A program made the position numbers and the translations under genes. Below the pieces are notes generated by a model. The model made no database searches. It was given only the letters and a program-made list of their open reading frames with translations, and was not told the DNA's origin. From contig OY969111.1 of the NCBI GenBank assembly GCA_963697975.1, forward strand, positions 3,348,001-3,412,000: DNA of 64,000 bases, written 5' to 3'. This document shows positions 1 through 7,898 of the stretch, one piece after another. The stretch is from QHXM01 sp963697975. GTDB lineage: Bacteria; Acidobacteriota; Blastocatellia; Pyrinomonadales; Pyrinomonadaceae. The stretch's first letter is position 1, and the number at the start of each line of letters is the position of its first letter.

Positions 1-1
1 A

Positions 2-151
2 GGCCCGGAGTGCAACCCACCGGAGATTCCAGAACCGGCGACAATCTTCCTGCTTGGCTCAGGGCTGGCAGCCCTCGGAGCAAAGGCTCGTCGTCGCTAC
101 ACTAAATCCAGAACCGACACGGAAGTCTCAACCGACACGGAGGAGGTGTGA
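2..151 (+). CDS. PEP-CTERM sorting-domain protein, C-terminal end only
   Basis: This is the last 49 residues of a protein that begins before the window. The frame reads a PEP motif (PEIPEPATIFLLGSG), then a hydrophobic stretch and a basic cluster (KARRR), followed by a hydrophilic tail rich in Thr and Glu. That order is the PEP-CTERM signal recognised by exosortase (EpsH/XrtA) systems, which process surface or exopolymer proteins at the membrane. The tail of about 20 residues after the basic cluster is longer than usual. The next gene starts 3 bases after the stop, and its ribosome binding site lies inside this gene's last codons, so the two are probably co-transcribed. No exosortase is visible in the window. 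Confidence 0.75.
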   Translation, partial: GPECNPPEIPEPATIFLLGSGLAALGAKARRRYTKSRTDTEVSTDTEEV

Positions 152-153
152 TT

Positions 154-1212
154 ATGGGAGACAAACAGATGATTGCCACTCATTCACCAGCCTTCGGGCG
201 AACAAGATTTGCTTTCTTCGCTCTGGTTGCGCTCTCGTTTCTCTTCGTTCAGTCGTTGACGACGACCGTGCGCGCCGATAACAAGAAGAAGCCCGCTTAT
301 GGTCGTATCAAGCTCTCGACGAATCCGGGCGGCTATCCCGTCTTGATTGACGACCAGCCTGCTGGCAATACGACCGTCAGCGAGCGCCTGCTGGATTTGC
401 CCGCCGGGCCGCATAAGGTCGAGATCATCTTCCCGAACGGCGAGCGCTGGACGCGCGAGTTCGTTATTAGCGGTGGCCGTATTTATTGCATCGGTCTGGC
501 CTACAGCGAGCGAGCGATTCCGATTCCACCTGCCTTGCCCTGCCCGTATCCGGTCAACGTCTCTGCGCCTGCGACCGCGAACGACGGCGATGTCATCACC
601 TTCACGGCGGATGTGGCCTACAAGGGTAACTCTGCGCTCAACTACACCTGGACGATCAGCCCCGCTGGTGTCCGCATCCTGAGCGGTGCAGGCACGCCGA
701 CCATCATGGTTGATTCAACCGGGGTCGGTCGCCAGCCCGTGACAGCTATCCTGATGGTAGACGACGGCTCAGGCGAGCGCTCATGCAGGCAGACGGCGCA
801 GGCTGTGACGAACATTAACGCGGTGGTTATCCCACCCGCGAAGGCGCGCGTCTTCGATCAGTTTGAACCGCCCGCTTTCGACGATGTCAAAGCGCGTCTC
901 GATAATCTCGCGATAGAATTGCAGAACGCTCCCGCATCGCAGGGCTACATCATCGTCTATTCGGGTCGCAGAAGCCGTCCCGGACAGGCGGACAAACTCG
1001 CCGCGCGGACGAAGGATTACCTGACTAAAGAGCGTGGCATTGACAGCAGCCGCCTCGTAATCACCAACGGTGGCTACCGCGAAAGCGACTACTTTGAACT
1101 CTGGATCGTGCCGCAGGGCGCAGAGCCGCCACAGGCGACACCGTCCCTGCAACCGGGCGATGCTCAGCCGGGAGCCGAGAACTTGCGCCCGCGCCGCTCA
1201 CGTCGCGGATAA
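154..1212 (+). CDS. exported PEGA / PKD-like / OmpA-like protein
   Basis: The product has 352 residues. The start ATG at 154 has AGGAGG seven bases upstream; an in-frame GTG at 148 is less well placed. A hydrophobic segment at about residues 19-40 ends near VRADN and looks like a signal peptide. Residues about 48-115 resemble a PEGA domain (KLSTNPGGYPVLIDDQPAG). Residues about 133-220 read like a PKD/Ig-like beta domain. Residues about 230-325 resemble an OmpA C-terminal module, in the region KLAARTKDYLTKERGID. The tail is Pro- and Arg-rich. An envelope structural role is inferred; no enzyme motif is visible. Confidence 0.72.
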   Translation: MGDKQMIATHSPAFGRTRFAFFALVALSFLFVQSLTTTVRADNKKKPAYGRIKLSTNPGGYPVLIDDQPAGNTTVSERLLDLPAGPHKVEIIFPNGERWTREFVISGGRIYCIGLAYSERAIPIPPALPCPYPVNVSAPATANDGDVITFTADVAYKGNSALNYTWTISPAGVRILSGAGTPTIMVDSTGVGRQPVTAILMVDDGSGERSCRQTAQAVTNINAVVIPPAKARVFDQFEPPAFDDVKARLDNLAIELQNAPASQGYIIVYSGRRSRPGQADKLAARTKDYLTKERGIDSSRLVITNGGYRESDYFELWIVPQGAEPPQATPSLQPGDAQPGAENLRPRRSRRG

Positions 1213-1220
1213 TTAAAACT

Positions 1221-1292
1221 GTGACAAATAAAAAGTGACAGGTGACGAGTTAAAAACTTCTGGCTCGTCACCTGTCACTTTTAGCTTGTCAC
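1221..1292. repeat. hairpin of tandem GTGACA-type units
   Basis: The left arm (1221-1249) and right arm (1264-1292) are 29 bases each and complementary apart from a 3-base internal mismatch. The arm is built from repeated GTGACA/GGTGAC units. It sits 8 bases after the stop of the exported PEGA-type gene. There is no strong T-run after it, so it is not a standard terminator. It belongs to the dispersed hairpin family described in the findings. Confidence 0.85.
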
Positions 1293-1402
1293 TATTGTTA
1301 TGCGTGTGGTAACAATCCCCCCGGACGTTTCCCTTAAAACTTAAATTTTCCCCTCTCCCAATGGCTCTCGACTAGAAACTTTCCGAAGGAGGATGGTGTC
1401 TT

Positions 1403-1570
1403 ATGGCTGAAGGTGATGGCGGTGGCGGCGGCAACGCCGGAGTGGTGGCTGTGCTGGTGATTTTCGTGATTGTTGTTTTGATCGCGCTCTATTTCTTTGG
1501 GGTGTTCGGAGGACGCGGCGGCGGGTCTCCAGTCCCGAACAAGGTTGACGTTAACATCCAGACCAAGTAG
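1403..1570 (+). CDS. small glycine-rich single-pass membrane protein
   Basis: This 55-residue protein is below many gene-calling cut-offs. The ATG follows a strong ribosome binding site (AAGGAGGA, 1386-1393) at 9 bases. The N-terminus is MAEGDGGGGGNAG. A hydrophobic helix follows at about residues 14-37 (VVAVLVIFVIVVLIALYFFG). It ends with a second glycine-rich stretch and a polar tail (NKVDVNIQTK). It has its own downstream terminator, so it is probably a monocistronic unit. Its function is unknown. Confidence 0.7.
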   Translation: MAEGDGGGGGNAGVVAVLVIFVIVVLIALYFFGVFGGRGGGSPVPNKVDVNIQTK

Positions 1571-1606
1571 CAACCTAAAAGAGATTTCCAGCTTCGTTTG
1601 ATTGAG

Positions 1607-1643
1607 AAGGGAGCAGCCGCACATTGGACGCTGCTCTCTTTTC
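1607..1643 (+). terminator. rho-independent terminator
   Basis: The arms at 1607-1617 and 1630-1640 pair over 11 positions with one G-T pair. The core is GAGCAGC/GCTGCTC, followed by CTTTTC. It lies 37 bases after the small glycine-rich membrane protein gene and closes that unit before glyQS. Confidence 0.8.
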
Positions 1644-1666
1644 ATTTATCACGCGGGGCTGCTAGA

Positions 1667-1756
1667 CTCGTAAATCGTGAATCGTAAATCGTAAATCGAC
1701 GAGTGGACTTTCTTTTACGATTTACGATTCACGATTTACGATTCACGATTTACGAG
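1667..1756. repeat. heptamer hairpin (CGTAAAT/CGTGAAT units)
   Basis: The left arm consists of about four 7-base units alternating CGTAAAT and CGTGAAT. The right arm (from about 1715) is its complement with more units. The right arm ends with CTCGTAAATCG in reverse complement, the same sequence that opens the left arm. The element ends only 6 bases before the glyQS start, so transcription of glyQS probably passes through it and the hairpin could influence translation. Confidence 0.88.
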
Positions 1757-1762
1757 GAACAA

Positions 1763-3199
1763 GTGTCAGCACCGAACATCGAAACCATCGTCTCTTTAGC
1801 CAAACGTCGCGGCTTCGTTTTCCCTTCATCGGAGATTTACGGGGGCTTAGGCAGCGCATGGGACTACGGCCCATTAGGCGTCGAACTCTGCAACAACGTC
1901 AAGCAGGCGTGGTGGCGCTGGATGGTTCACGAGCGCGACGACATGGAGGGGATTGATTCAAGCATCATCCTCAATCGGCAGGTCTGGAAATATTCCGGGC
2001 ATGAGGACACATTCAGCGACCCGCTCGTTGATTGTCGCGAATGCAACAGCCGCTTCCGCGCCGACAAGTTAGCCGAGGAAGTCGGCGTGGCGGCGAACGC
2101 TCAGGGATTTGATCTCAGTGCGATTAAGTGCCCGAATTGCGGCAAGATAAACTGGACGGAGCCGCGCCCCTTCAACCTGATGTTCCGCACGACCATCGGC
2201 GCTGTGGCCGACGAAGATGACCCGACTGCGCTCGCTTATCTTCGCCCCGAAACAGCGCAGGGCATCTTCATCAATTTCCAGAACGTGTTGACGACGATGC
2301 GCCGCAAGATTCCTTTCGGCATCGCGCAGATCGGGAAATCCTTTCGTAACGAAGTCACTCCCGGCAACTTCATCTTTCGCACGCGCGAGTTCGAGCAGAT
2401 GGAGATGGAATATTTCGTTCGCCCCGGCGAGGACGAATCGGTTCATCAGGAGTGGATTGATTACTGCTTCAACTGGTTCACGAGCCTCGGCATCTCGGCG
2501 GAGAACCTGCGCCTGTACGAGCAGCCGAAAGAGGAACTGGCGCACTACGCCAAGCGCACGGTGGACATCCATTATCGCTTCTTCCCCGAACGCGAAGAAG
2601 AGGAGCGGCAATGGGACGAGTTGATGGGCATCGCCAACCGCACGGACTTTGATCTCAAGGCGCACTCGAAGAAGCCTGAGAACAAAGAAGGCAAGCGCCT
2701 CAATCCTGATTCGACCGAAGACCTTTCCTACTTCGATGAAGCGACGAAGGAGCGTTTCTATCCCTTTGTCATCGAGCCTGCCGCCGGAGTCAATCGCACG
2801 GTGCTCTCGATCTTGATGGACGCTTACTCGGAGAAGGTGAATGACAAGGGAGAGAAGCGCGTCATCCTGAAGCTGAACCCGACGCTCGCGCCGATTAAGG
2901 CCGCGATTCTGCCGCTTGCCAAGAACAAGCCGGAGATTGTCGGGATGGCGAAAGCCGTCAAGCGTTCTTTGCAACCCATCATGCGCGCCGTCTACGACGA
3001 CACGGGCGGCATCGGGAAACTTTATGCGCGGCAGGACGAGATCGGCACGCCCTTCTGCATCACCGTTGACCATCAATCGCTCGAAGACGAAGCCGTCACC
3101 GTGCGCGATAGAGATACGTGGGAGCAGGAGCGCGTCAAGGTCGCTGACCTTCGCGAGCACTTGCAAGAGCGACTGCAACCGCCAATCCAGAACGATTAA
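1763..3199 (+). CDS. glyQS: glycine--tRNA ligase, alpha2 type
   Basis: This class II enzyme charges tRNA-Gly in the cytoplasm. The GTG at 1763 is chosen (478 residues) because upstream in-frame codons lie inside the heptamer hairpin and would encode its repeats; GAGGA is four bases upstream. Near the N-terminus is WDYGPLGVELCNNVKQAWW. Four Cys (about residues 91, 94, 123 and 126) form a zinc ribbon-like insertion. Motif 2 reads FRNEVTPGNFIFRTREFEQ and motif 3 GVNRTVLSIL. The anticodon-binding domain forms the last 110 residues or so. Length and motifs fit the homodimeric form, not the glyQ/glyS heterotetramer. Confidence 0.95.
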   Translation: MSAPNIETIVSLAKRRGFVFPSSEIYGGLGSAWDYGPLGVELCNNVKQAWWRWMVHERDDMEGIDSSIILNRQVWKYSGHEDTFSDPLVDCRECNSRFRADKLAEEVGVAANAQGFDLSAIKCPNCGKINWTEPRPFNLMFRTTIGAVADEDDPTALAYLRPETAQGIFINFQNVLTTMRRKIPFGIAQIGKSFRNEVTPGNFIFRTREFEQMEMEYFVRPGEDESVHQEWIDYCFNWFTSLGISAENLRLYEQPKEELAHYAKRTVDIHYRFFPEREEEERQWDELMGIANRTDFDLKAHSKKPENKEGKRLNPDSTEDLSYFDEATKERFYPFVIEPAAGVNRTVLSILMDAYSEKVNDKGEKRVILKLNPTLAPIKAAILPLAKNKPEIVGMAKAVKRSLQPIMRAVYDDTGGIGKLYARQDEIGTPFCITVDHQSLEDEAVTVRDRDTWEQERVKVADLREHLQERLQPPIQND

Positions 3200-3235
3200 G
3201 AAGCGCTCAGGCTGAAAAGCCTTGCGTGTGCGACT

Positions 3236-3415
3236 ATGGCTCTCAACAAGAGTTTATATAAATTTCTCGGCATCTCTGCCTTCGTGATGTGCGCCATGTT
3301 CGTCCTCTTTTCCTTTGTCCTGTACCGGGCGGGCGGCAACTACATCGCGGCGGTCGTTGTCTCAGCCTTCGAGGCCACCGCCGGAGTCTATTTGATGAAG
3401 AAGAGCCAACAATAA
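3236..3415 (+). CDS. small two-helix membrane protein
   Basis: This encodes 59 residues, starting 36 bases after glyQS. Two hydrophobic segments (about residues 9-29 and 35-53) are joined by a short RAGGN turn, and the protein ends KKSQQ. No clear ribosome binding site is visible, so it may depend on translation from glyQS. The codon pattern is that of a real gene: hydrophobic runs are continuous in this frame only. Its function is unknown. Confidence 0.6.
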   Translation: MALNKSLYKFLGISAFVMCAMFVLFSFVLYRAGGNYIAAVVVSAFEATAGVYLMKKSQQ

Positions 3416-3418
3416 ACG

Positions 3419-3505
3419 ATTGCGGATTTGGGATTGCGGAATGCGGATTGAAAGAACAATCGCCCGCATTCTCAAATCCGAAATCCGCATTCCGCAATCC
3501 GCAAT
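3419..3505. repeat. heptamer hairpin (GCGGATT/GCGGAAT units)
   Basis: The left arm runs as 7-base units GCGGATT, TGGGATT, GCGGAAT and GCGGATT. The right arm (about 3472-3505) carries the complementary AATCCGC/ATTCCGC units in mirrored order. It begins 4 bases after the small membrane protein and ends 8 bases before the next start codon. It therefore fills the whole intergenic space and leaves no room for a ribosome binding site. Confidence 0.88.
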
Positions 3506-3512
3506 TGAATGT

Positions 3513-3917
3513 ATGCCTGTTGTCAAAAAGAGAAACCAACAAACGGAATCGCGTCTGCTGCTGGAAGGCGATGACCCCGTAGAGTTGCCGCCCGCAGAGA
3601 TTGCGGACGGTGCGGTGCTGGTGCAGTTCGAGAAATTCAAGCCCTATCTCCCGGAGCTTCTCGAAGTCCTGCGCGCAGGCACCGTAGCCGAACCCGTGCC
3701 CGTCATGCTCGACGGCTCGACCTTCGCCGTGCATGGAGAGACGCGCACCTTCTGGGTCAAGCTCTGGCACACGGCCACCTCAGAGTTGACGCACATCGAA
3801 CGCGCTCAAGTCATCAGTTGCCTGCCTTCAACGCGCGGCGTCTCAATTGTCATTAATGATTACGATGACGATGAGCCGGATGAAGATTTCGATGAAGACG
3901 AAGAGTCTGAAGCCTGA
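3513..3917 (+). CDS. hypothetical protein with acidic C-terminal tail
   Basis: The product has 134 residues, beginning MPVVKKRNQQTESRLLLEGD. The frame is open further upstream, but that part translates the hairpin, so the ATG at 3513 is preferred. The middle part looks like a compact alpha/beta domain. The last 20 residues or so are almost all Asp, Glu and Ser (NDYDDDEPDEDFDEDEE). I do not recognise the family. It lies 44 bases before cca in the same direction and may be co-expressed. A nucleic-acid or ribosome partner is possible given the acidic tail, but that is a guess. Confidence 0.65.
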   Translation: MPVVKKRNQQTESRLLLEGDDPVELPPAEIADGAVLVQFEKFKPYLPELLEVLRAGTVAEPVPVMLDGSTFAVHGETRTFWVKLWHTATSELTHIERAQVISCLPSTRGVSIVINDYDDDEPDEDFDEDEESEA

Positions 3918-3961
3918 GAAACATTGGGACGCGCCTTCGCTCCTGTTCAACCTCCTTTCCG

Positions 3962-5362
3962 ATGAGTTCCCACATACCTGAAAAAGTTCTCAAACTCGCG
4001 CAAGCCGTGCGCTTTGAGGGTGGCCGCGCGCTGCTGGTCGGCGGCTGCGTGCGCGACCGTGTGATGGGCACTGAGCCGAAGGACTGGGACGTGGAAGTTT
4101 ACGGCATAGAGCCTGCGCGGCTTCGCCCGCTGCTGGAAGAGTTCGGGCGCGTGGACGCCGTTGGCGAAGCCTTCACGGTTTACAAAGTGAGCAGCGACCT
4201 TGATGTCTCACTGCCGCGCCGCGAGCGCAAGACGGGGCGCGGCCATCGCGCGTTCATCATTGAAGGCGACCCCTCGATGAGCTTTGAAGAGGCCGCGCGA
4301 CGGCGCGACTTCACCGTCAACGCCATCCTCGAAGACCCGCTCACGGGCGAGATTCTTGACCCTTTCAACGGGCGCGACGATCTAAAAAATAAAACCCTGC
4401 GCGCCGTCTCAAGCGAAACTTTCGCCGAGGATAGTTTGCGCGTGCTGCGTGCCGCGCAGTTTGCCGCGCGTTTCGAGTTCGACATCGAGCCGGAAACCGT
4501 TGAACTGTGCCGCTCGATTGACCTGACGGATTTGCCACGCGAGCGCATCTGGGGCGAGATGGGAAAACTCTTGTTGCGCGCCCGCCGACCTTCAATCGGC
4601 TTTCGTTGGCTGCACAGGTTAGGCACATTCGATCAACTCTTTCCCGAATTGAAAGCTCTCGTCGGCGTGCCGCAGGAAAAAGAGTGGCATCCTGAGGGAG
4701 AAGTTGACACGCACACCTGGCTCGTCGTTGATCGTGCGCGCGAGTTGATTGACGACCTGCCTTATGCCCGGCAGGTGACGGTGATGCTCGGCGCGCTCTG
4801 TCACGATTTCGGCAAACCGGCGACGACCGAATTTATAGATGGACGCATTCGTTCGCGCGGGCACGAAGAGGCGGGTGTTGCGCCGACCGAAAGCTTTCTC
4901 GATAGATTGAACATCCACACGCTCGACGGCTACGACGTGCGCGCTCAGGTCGTAGCTCTCGTGCGGGATCATTTGAAGCCGGGCGAGTTCTATAAGAAGC
5001 GCGACGAGGTCGGTGACGGCGCATTCCGTCGCCTAGCGCGCCGCTGCGAGCTAGAGCTTCTTTATCGCGTGGCGAAGGCTGATTCATTGGGGCGCAATGC
5101 CGACTGGATTCCGCGCGAAGAGTGGTTCACGGCGGAAGCCCAGGAGTGGTTCATCGCGCACGCACGCGAGCTACAGGTTGAAGAGAAAGCGCCCGCGCCT
5201 GTCTTGATGGGTCGTCACCTGCTCGAAATGGGACTCCTGCCCGGCCCACGCATCGGCGAGGTCACGCGCGCCGTTTACGAGATGCAACTCGACGGGCGCG
5301 TGCGCTCATTGGAAGAAGCGAAAGAGGTTGCACGGATTCTAATCAATTCTGCGGATGGTTAG
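3962..5362 (+). CDS. cca: CCA tRNA nucleotidyltransferase with HD domain
   Basis: The 466-residue protein adds or repairs the 3' CCA end of tRNA. The nucleotidyltransferase head has LLVGGCVRDRVMG (residues 24-36) and the metal-binding DWD at 41-43. RRRDFTVNAI at about 113-122 is the second family signature. A phosphohydrolase-type HD motif (CHDFGKP, His281-Asp282) follows in the C-terminal half, as in E. coli Cca. Poly(A) polymerase I is the main alternative because it shares the head, but it lacks the HD domain. The 3' end overlaps the convergent cyclotransferase gene by 4 bases. Confidence 0.9.
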   Translation: MSSHIPEKVLKLAQAVRFEGGRALLVGGCVRDRVMGTEPKDWDVEVYGIEPARLRPLLEEFGRVDAVGEAFTVYKVSSDLDVSLPRRERKTGRGHRAFIIEGDPSMSFEEAARRRDFTVNAILEDPLTGEILDPFNGRDDLKNKTLRAVSSETFAEDSLRVLRAAQFAARFEFDIEPETVELCRSIDLTDLPRERIWGEMGKLLLRARRPSIGFRWLHRLGTFDQLFPELKALVGVPQEKEWHPEGEVDTHTWLVVDRARELIDDLPYARQVTVMLGALCHDFGKPATTEFIDGRIRSRGHEEAGVAPTESFLDRLNIHTLDGYDVRAQVVALVRDHLKPGEFYKKRDEVGDGAFRRLARRCELELLYRVAKADSLGRNADWIPREEWFTAEAQEWFIAHARELQVEEKAPAPVLMGRHLLEMGLLPGPRIGEVTRAVYEMQLDGRVRSLEEAKEVARILINSADG

Positions 5363-5766
5363 CTAGCCTTTAATTCCGTGTAATTGCCGCTTGAAATGAG
5401 CGGTGCTGCTTTAACATTGCCATTGTAAGCGTATACCCAGCATTCCAGAGTACGCCCATCAAATGTTTTGGCGAAACAGTTAGTTCGCACGAAGAGACTA
5501 TCTTGAGGCGCTGAAGGATCGTACTCTTCGTATAGGTCTAATTTGTTCAGTAAATCTTTATCAGGAGAGAGTTGATAGACTTCTCCATAAATCAGGGTCC
5601 TTGCAGCGGGATCAATAATAGCTCCTGGGAATTCGCCCAAATCATACAAATGCCCTTTAGTTGTTGCAGTCCCAACTCTTTCCAGTTGCCCGATCAAGCC
5701 TGCCACCTCTGGCGAAGCCTGCTCGGACAGGAGCGTGCCATAAACAAATAGATATTTAAGATTCAT
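5359..5766 (-). CDS. gamma-glutamylcyclotransferase-like (GGCT/AIG2 fold) protein
   Basis: The protein has 135 residues. The substrate-loop motif YGTL is at residues 9-12, and a Glu pair at about 80-81 (LDLYEEYD) fits the catalytic acid. Members release 5-oxoproline from gamma-glutamyl amines or peptides; the substrate here cannot be told. Its ATG overlaps the stop of the upstream membrane-protein gene in an ATGA arrangement, so translation is probably coupled. This stretch is visibly AT-richer than cca or the acyl-CoA dehydrogenase gene, which suggests recent acquisition. Confidence 0.82.
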   Translation of the reverse strand: MNLKYLFVYGTLLSEQASPEVAGLIGQLERVGTATTKGHLYDLGEFPGAIIDPAARTLIYGEVYQLSPDKDLLNKLDLYEEYDPSAPQDSLFVRTNCFAKTFDGRTLECWVYAYNGNVKAAPLISSGNYTELKAS

Positions 5767-6245
5767 TTACTTTCTCTTCTACGCTCTAAAAGGCGATTGA
5801 TCTGTTCGTACCCTTCATCATCGATATAATTCCTGACTAATTTATGCTTCTCAAGGCAATCCAAATAGTAGCAGAAAAGGTCTTCAATATCCTGACTTTT
5901 TAGCTGCTTAGACTTTTCAAGGCAACCAACGAGTTCAAAGAAATTAAGATAATCGGAAAACTTCATGTTCTGCGGGTGGCTCTCACGCGCCAACTCGCAA
6001 GCTCGGCAATTCAAAGACTTCGTGCAGTCTATATCCAGTAACTCACGGATCTCTTTATAGCGCTCGCCCTCGTAAAATTTTTCATATAGGGTTGATGCCC
6101 ATCGTGCGCGTTCGAGTCTTGAATTCCTCCGATAGACCCAGGCCGCGCCAATTGCGGCGATGGCGGCTAGGATGTAATAGAAAGTTTCTGCAACGTCCTT
6201 GGCTACTTCCCACCCGGTTACTACGTTATCATCCAGTAAGCTCAT
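5763..6245 (-). CDS. membrane-anchored hypothetical protein
   Basis: The product has 160 residues from the ATG at 6245 (MSLLDDNVV). An in-frame TTG at 6290 would add 15 residues, but neither start has a clear ribosome binding site. One transmembrane helix lies at about residues 19-36 (ETFYYILAAIAAIGAAWVY). The cytoplasmic part is helical and charged, with three Cys at about residues 73-81 (DCTKSLNCRAC). The topology resembles DUF4760-type proteins, though I cannot assign it. It is translationally coupled to the cyclotransferase-like gene. Confidence 0.68.
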   Translation of the reverse strand: MSLLDDNVVTGWEVAKDVAETFYYILAAIAAIGAAWVYRRNSRLERARWASTLYEKFYEGERYKEIRELLDIDCTKSLNCRACELARESHPQNMKFSDYLNFFELVGCLEKSKQLKSQDIEDLFCYYLDCLEKHKLVRNYIDDEGYEQINRLLERRRESK

Positions 6246-6391
6246 GTTTATAAAGTGGTCAGTAAAGTATAAGTGAGAGCTTTCATTCAATGACTACACT
6301 AATGATAAGATACTTAAAAAGGTAGGTAAATAGCCGCGCAGCACAATCGCTACACGCCTACGCTGATATTATTACTTAAGGAAGATAAAGA

Positions 6392-7624
6392 ATGATTGAC
6401 TTTGAATTAACCGAAGACCACAAGGCTATTCGCCAGACCGTGCGCGATTTCGCCACGAAGGAAGTTGGCCCGCGCATCAAAGAGCTTGATGAAAAGCAGC
6501 AGTTTGATCGTTCCATCTTAGACAAGATGGCCGAGTTGAATCTCCTGGGCGTCTGCATTCCGGAAGAGTACGGCGGCGCAGGCTTTGATTACATCTCGCT
6601 CGGCCTCGTGTGCGAGGAACTCGAAGCCGTTGATACGTTCATGCGCGTCGTCATGAGCGTCCACACGGGTCTCAACAGCTTGACGCTGTACACCTGGGGG
6701 ACGGAAGAGCAGAAGCAGAAGTATCTGGTGCCGCAAGCCAAAGGTGAAAAGATTGCGACCTACGGCTTAACAGAACCGGGCGCTGGCTCTGACGTGGTCG
6801 GCTCGCGCTCCGTCGCGCGTCGTGAAGGCGACGAGTGGGTCTTAAACGGCGAGAAGATGTGGATCAGTCTCGCGGACGTGGCAGACAACTTCCTTTTCTT
6901 CTGCTGGACGGATGAAGAGAAGCGCCGCAAGCGCGACCATTCGGGCATGTCGTGCTTCATCGTTGAGCGCACGATGAAAGGTTTTTCGTCGGGCACGATT
7001 CACGGCAAGATGGGAATCAGGGCGGGCAACACAGGATATTTTTCTTTGCAGGACGTTCGCGTTCCCGCCGCGAACATGGTTGGAGAGGAAGGCGAGGGCT
7101 TCAAGATTGCGATGTTCGCGTTGGAGCAGGGGCGCTACACCGTCGCGTCAGGCGCAACCGGCGTCATCCGCGCCTCGCGCGATGCCTCCGTCGCCTACGC
7201 CTTGGAGCGCGAAACCTTCGGCACGAAGATCGCCAATCACCAACTCGTCAAGCAGAAGATTGCCGAAATGGAATCCGATTACCAAATGTCTCATCTGCTC
7301 TGGCTCCGCGCGGGCTATTTGAAGAACGAGGGCAAGATGAACGCGCGTGAGACCAGTCTGGCCAAATGGCAGGCGACCATCCGCAGCGAAAAGGCGGCTT
7401 CAATGGCCATCGAAGTTCACGGCGCGAACGGCTACTCGAACGACTACCCGGTCGAGCGCTACCTGAGAAACTGCAAGGCTGCCATCATCTACGAAGGCAC
7501 GCGCGACATCCACACCTTGATGCAGGCGGATTGGGCGCTAGGCTTGAAGAAAGAGAAGCCCGCGCGAAAGACTCTTCCACCCTGGAAATCTGCGGAATCG
7601 CGTGAAGCTCTGGCGGCTGATTAA
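6392..7624 (+). CDS. acyl-CoA dehydrogenase
   Basis: This 410-residue FAD enzyme oxidises an acyl-CoA to the enoyl-CoA and passes electrons to ETF. Visible family features are IPEEYGGAG near residue 56, YGLTEPGAGSD at about 124-134 (flavin and substrate loop), and KMGIRAGNTG. Glu368 in AIIYEGTRDIH is at the position of the catalytic base in short- and medium-chain and glutaryl-CoA enzymes. GGAAG lies upstream of the ATG. It stands alone, with no ETF or thiolase gene nearby, so chain-length preference cannot be inferred. Confidence 0.9.
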   Translation: MIDFELTEDHKAIRQTVRDFATKEVGPRIKELDEKQQFDRSILDKMAELNLLGVCIPEEYGGAGFDYISLGLVCEELEAVDTFMRVVMSVHTGLNSLTLYTWGTEEQKQKYLVPQAKGEKIATYGLTEPGAGSDVVGSRSVARREGDEWVLNGEKMWISLADVADNFLFFCWTDEEKRRKRDHSGMSCFIVERTMKGFSSGTIHGKMGIRAGNTGYFSLQDVRVPAANMVGEEGEGFKIAMFALEQGRYTVASGATGVIRASRDASVAYALERETFGTKIANHQLVKQKIAEMESDYQMSHLLWLRAGYLKNEGKMNARETSLAKWQATIRSEKAASMAIEVHGANGYSNDYPVERYLRNCKAAIIYEGTRDIHTLMQADWALGLKKEKPARKTLPPWKSAESREALAAD

Positions 7625-7643
7625 ACTAGAGCGAGTTTCGAGT

Positions 7644-7714
7644 GGATGTACGGCAGGCTGTTAGCCTGCCGCCAAGTCCTCACGCTCGGCAGGCTAACAG
7701 CCTGCCGTACATCC
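7644..7714. repeat. REP/BIME-like double palindrome
   Basis: The arms GGATGTACGGCAGGCTGTTA (from 7644) and its complement (ending 7714) pair for about 28 bases around a 15-base loop. Each arm is itself palindromic (GGCAGGCT-GTT-AGCCTGCC). The whole can fold as one long hairpin or as two short ones, as in REP/BIME elements. It lies 20 bases after the acyl-CoA dehydrogenase stop and has no T-run. Confidence 0.85.
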
Positions 7715-7733
7715 AAGCTTCGATTCTGCGACC

Positions 7734-7898
7734 TTACGGAAGATTAGAGCGCCAGCTCTCGTATATTTCTTTTCTCTTTTCCAGCCATGCCTTAAACGAA
7801 CTGTCGGTAGCTTGTCCCAGGCCACGATCAAAGTCTGCGATTGCTCTGCTTAAGCCAGCCTTAATGTTACGTAAATTCCTTCTCGTAATGTTGAGCAT
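7734..7898 (-). CDS. possible small protein or gene remnant
   Basis: This minus-strand frame encodes 54 residues: MLNITRRNLRNIKAGLSRAI, then a charged helical part with ADFDRGLG and WLEKRKEIYESW. Composition is protein-like, amphipathic and faintly TPR-like. No ribosome binding site precedes the ATG, and a stop codon lies seven codons upstream. It may be a real small protein or the tail of a decayed gene. The overlapping plus-strand frame runs through the REP element and looks less natural. Confidence 0.32.
   Translation of the reverse strand: MLNITRRNLRNIKAGLSRAIADFDRGLGQATDSSFKAWLEKRKEIYESWRSNLP

Noticed and set aside
2069..3178. Open frame of 369 codons antisense to glyQS
   Set aside because: It is a reverse-strand shadow of a GC-rich conserved gene. 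Composition is Arg/Leu/Val-heavy, there is no start context, and the glyQS reading explains the region fully.
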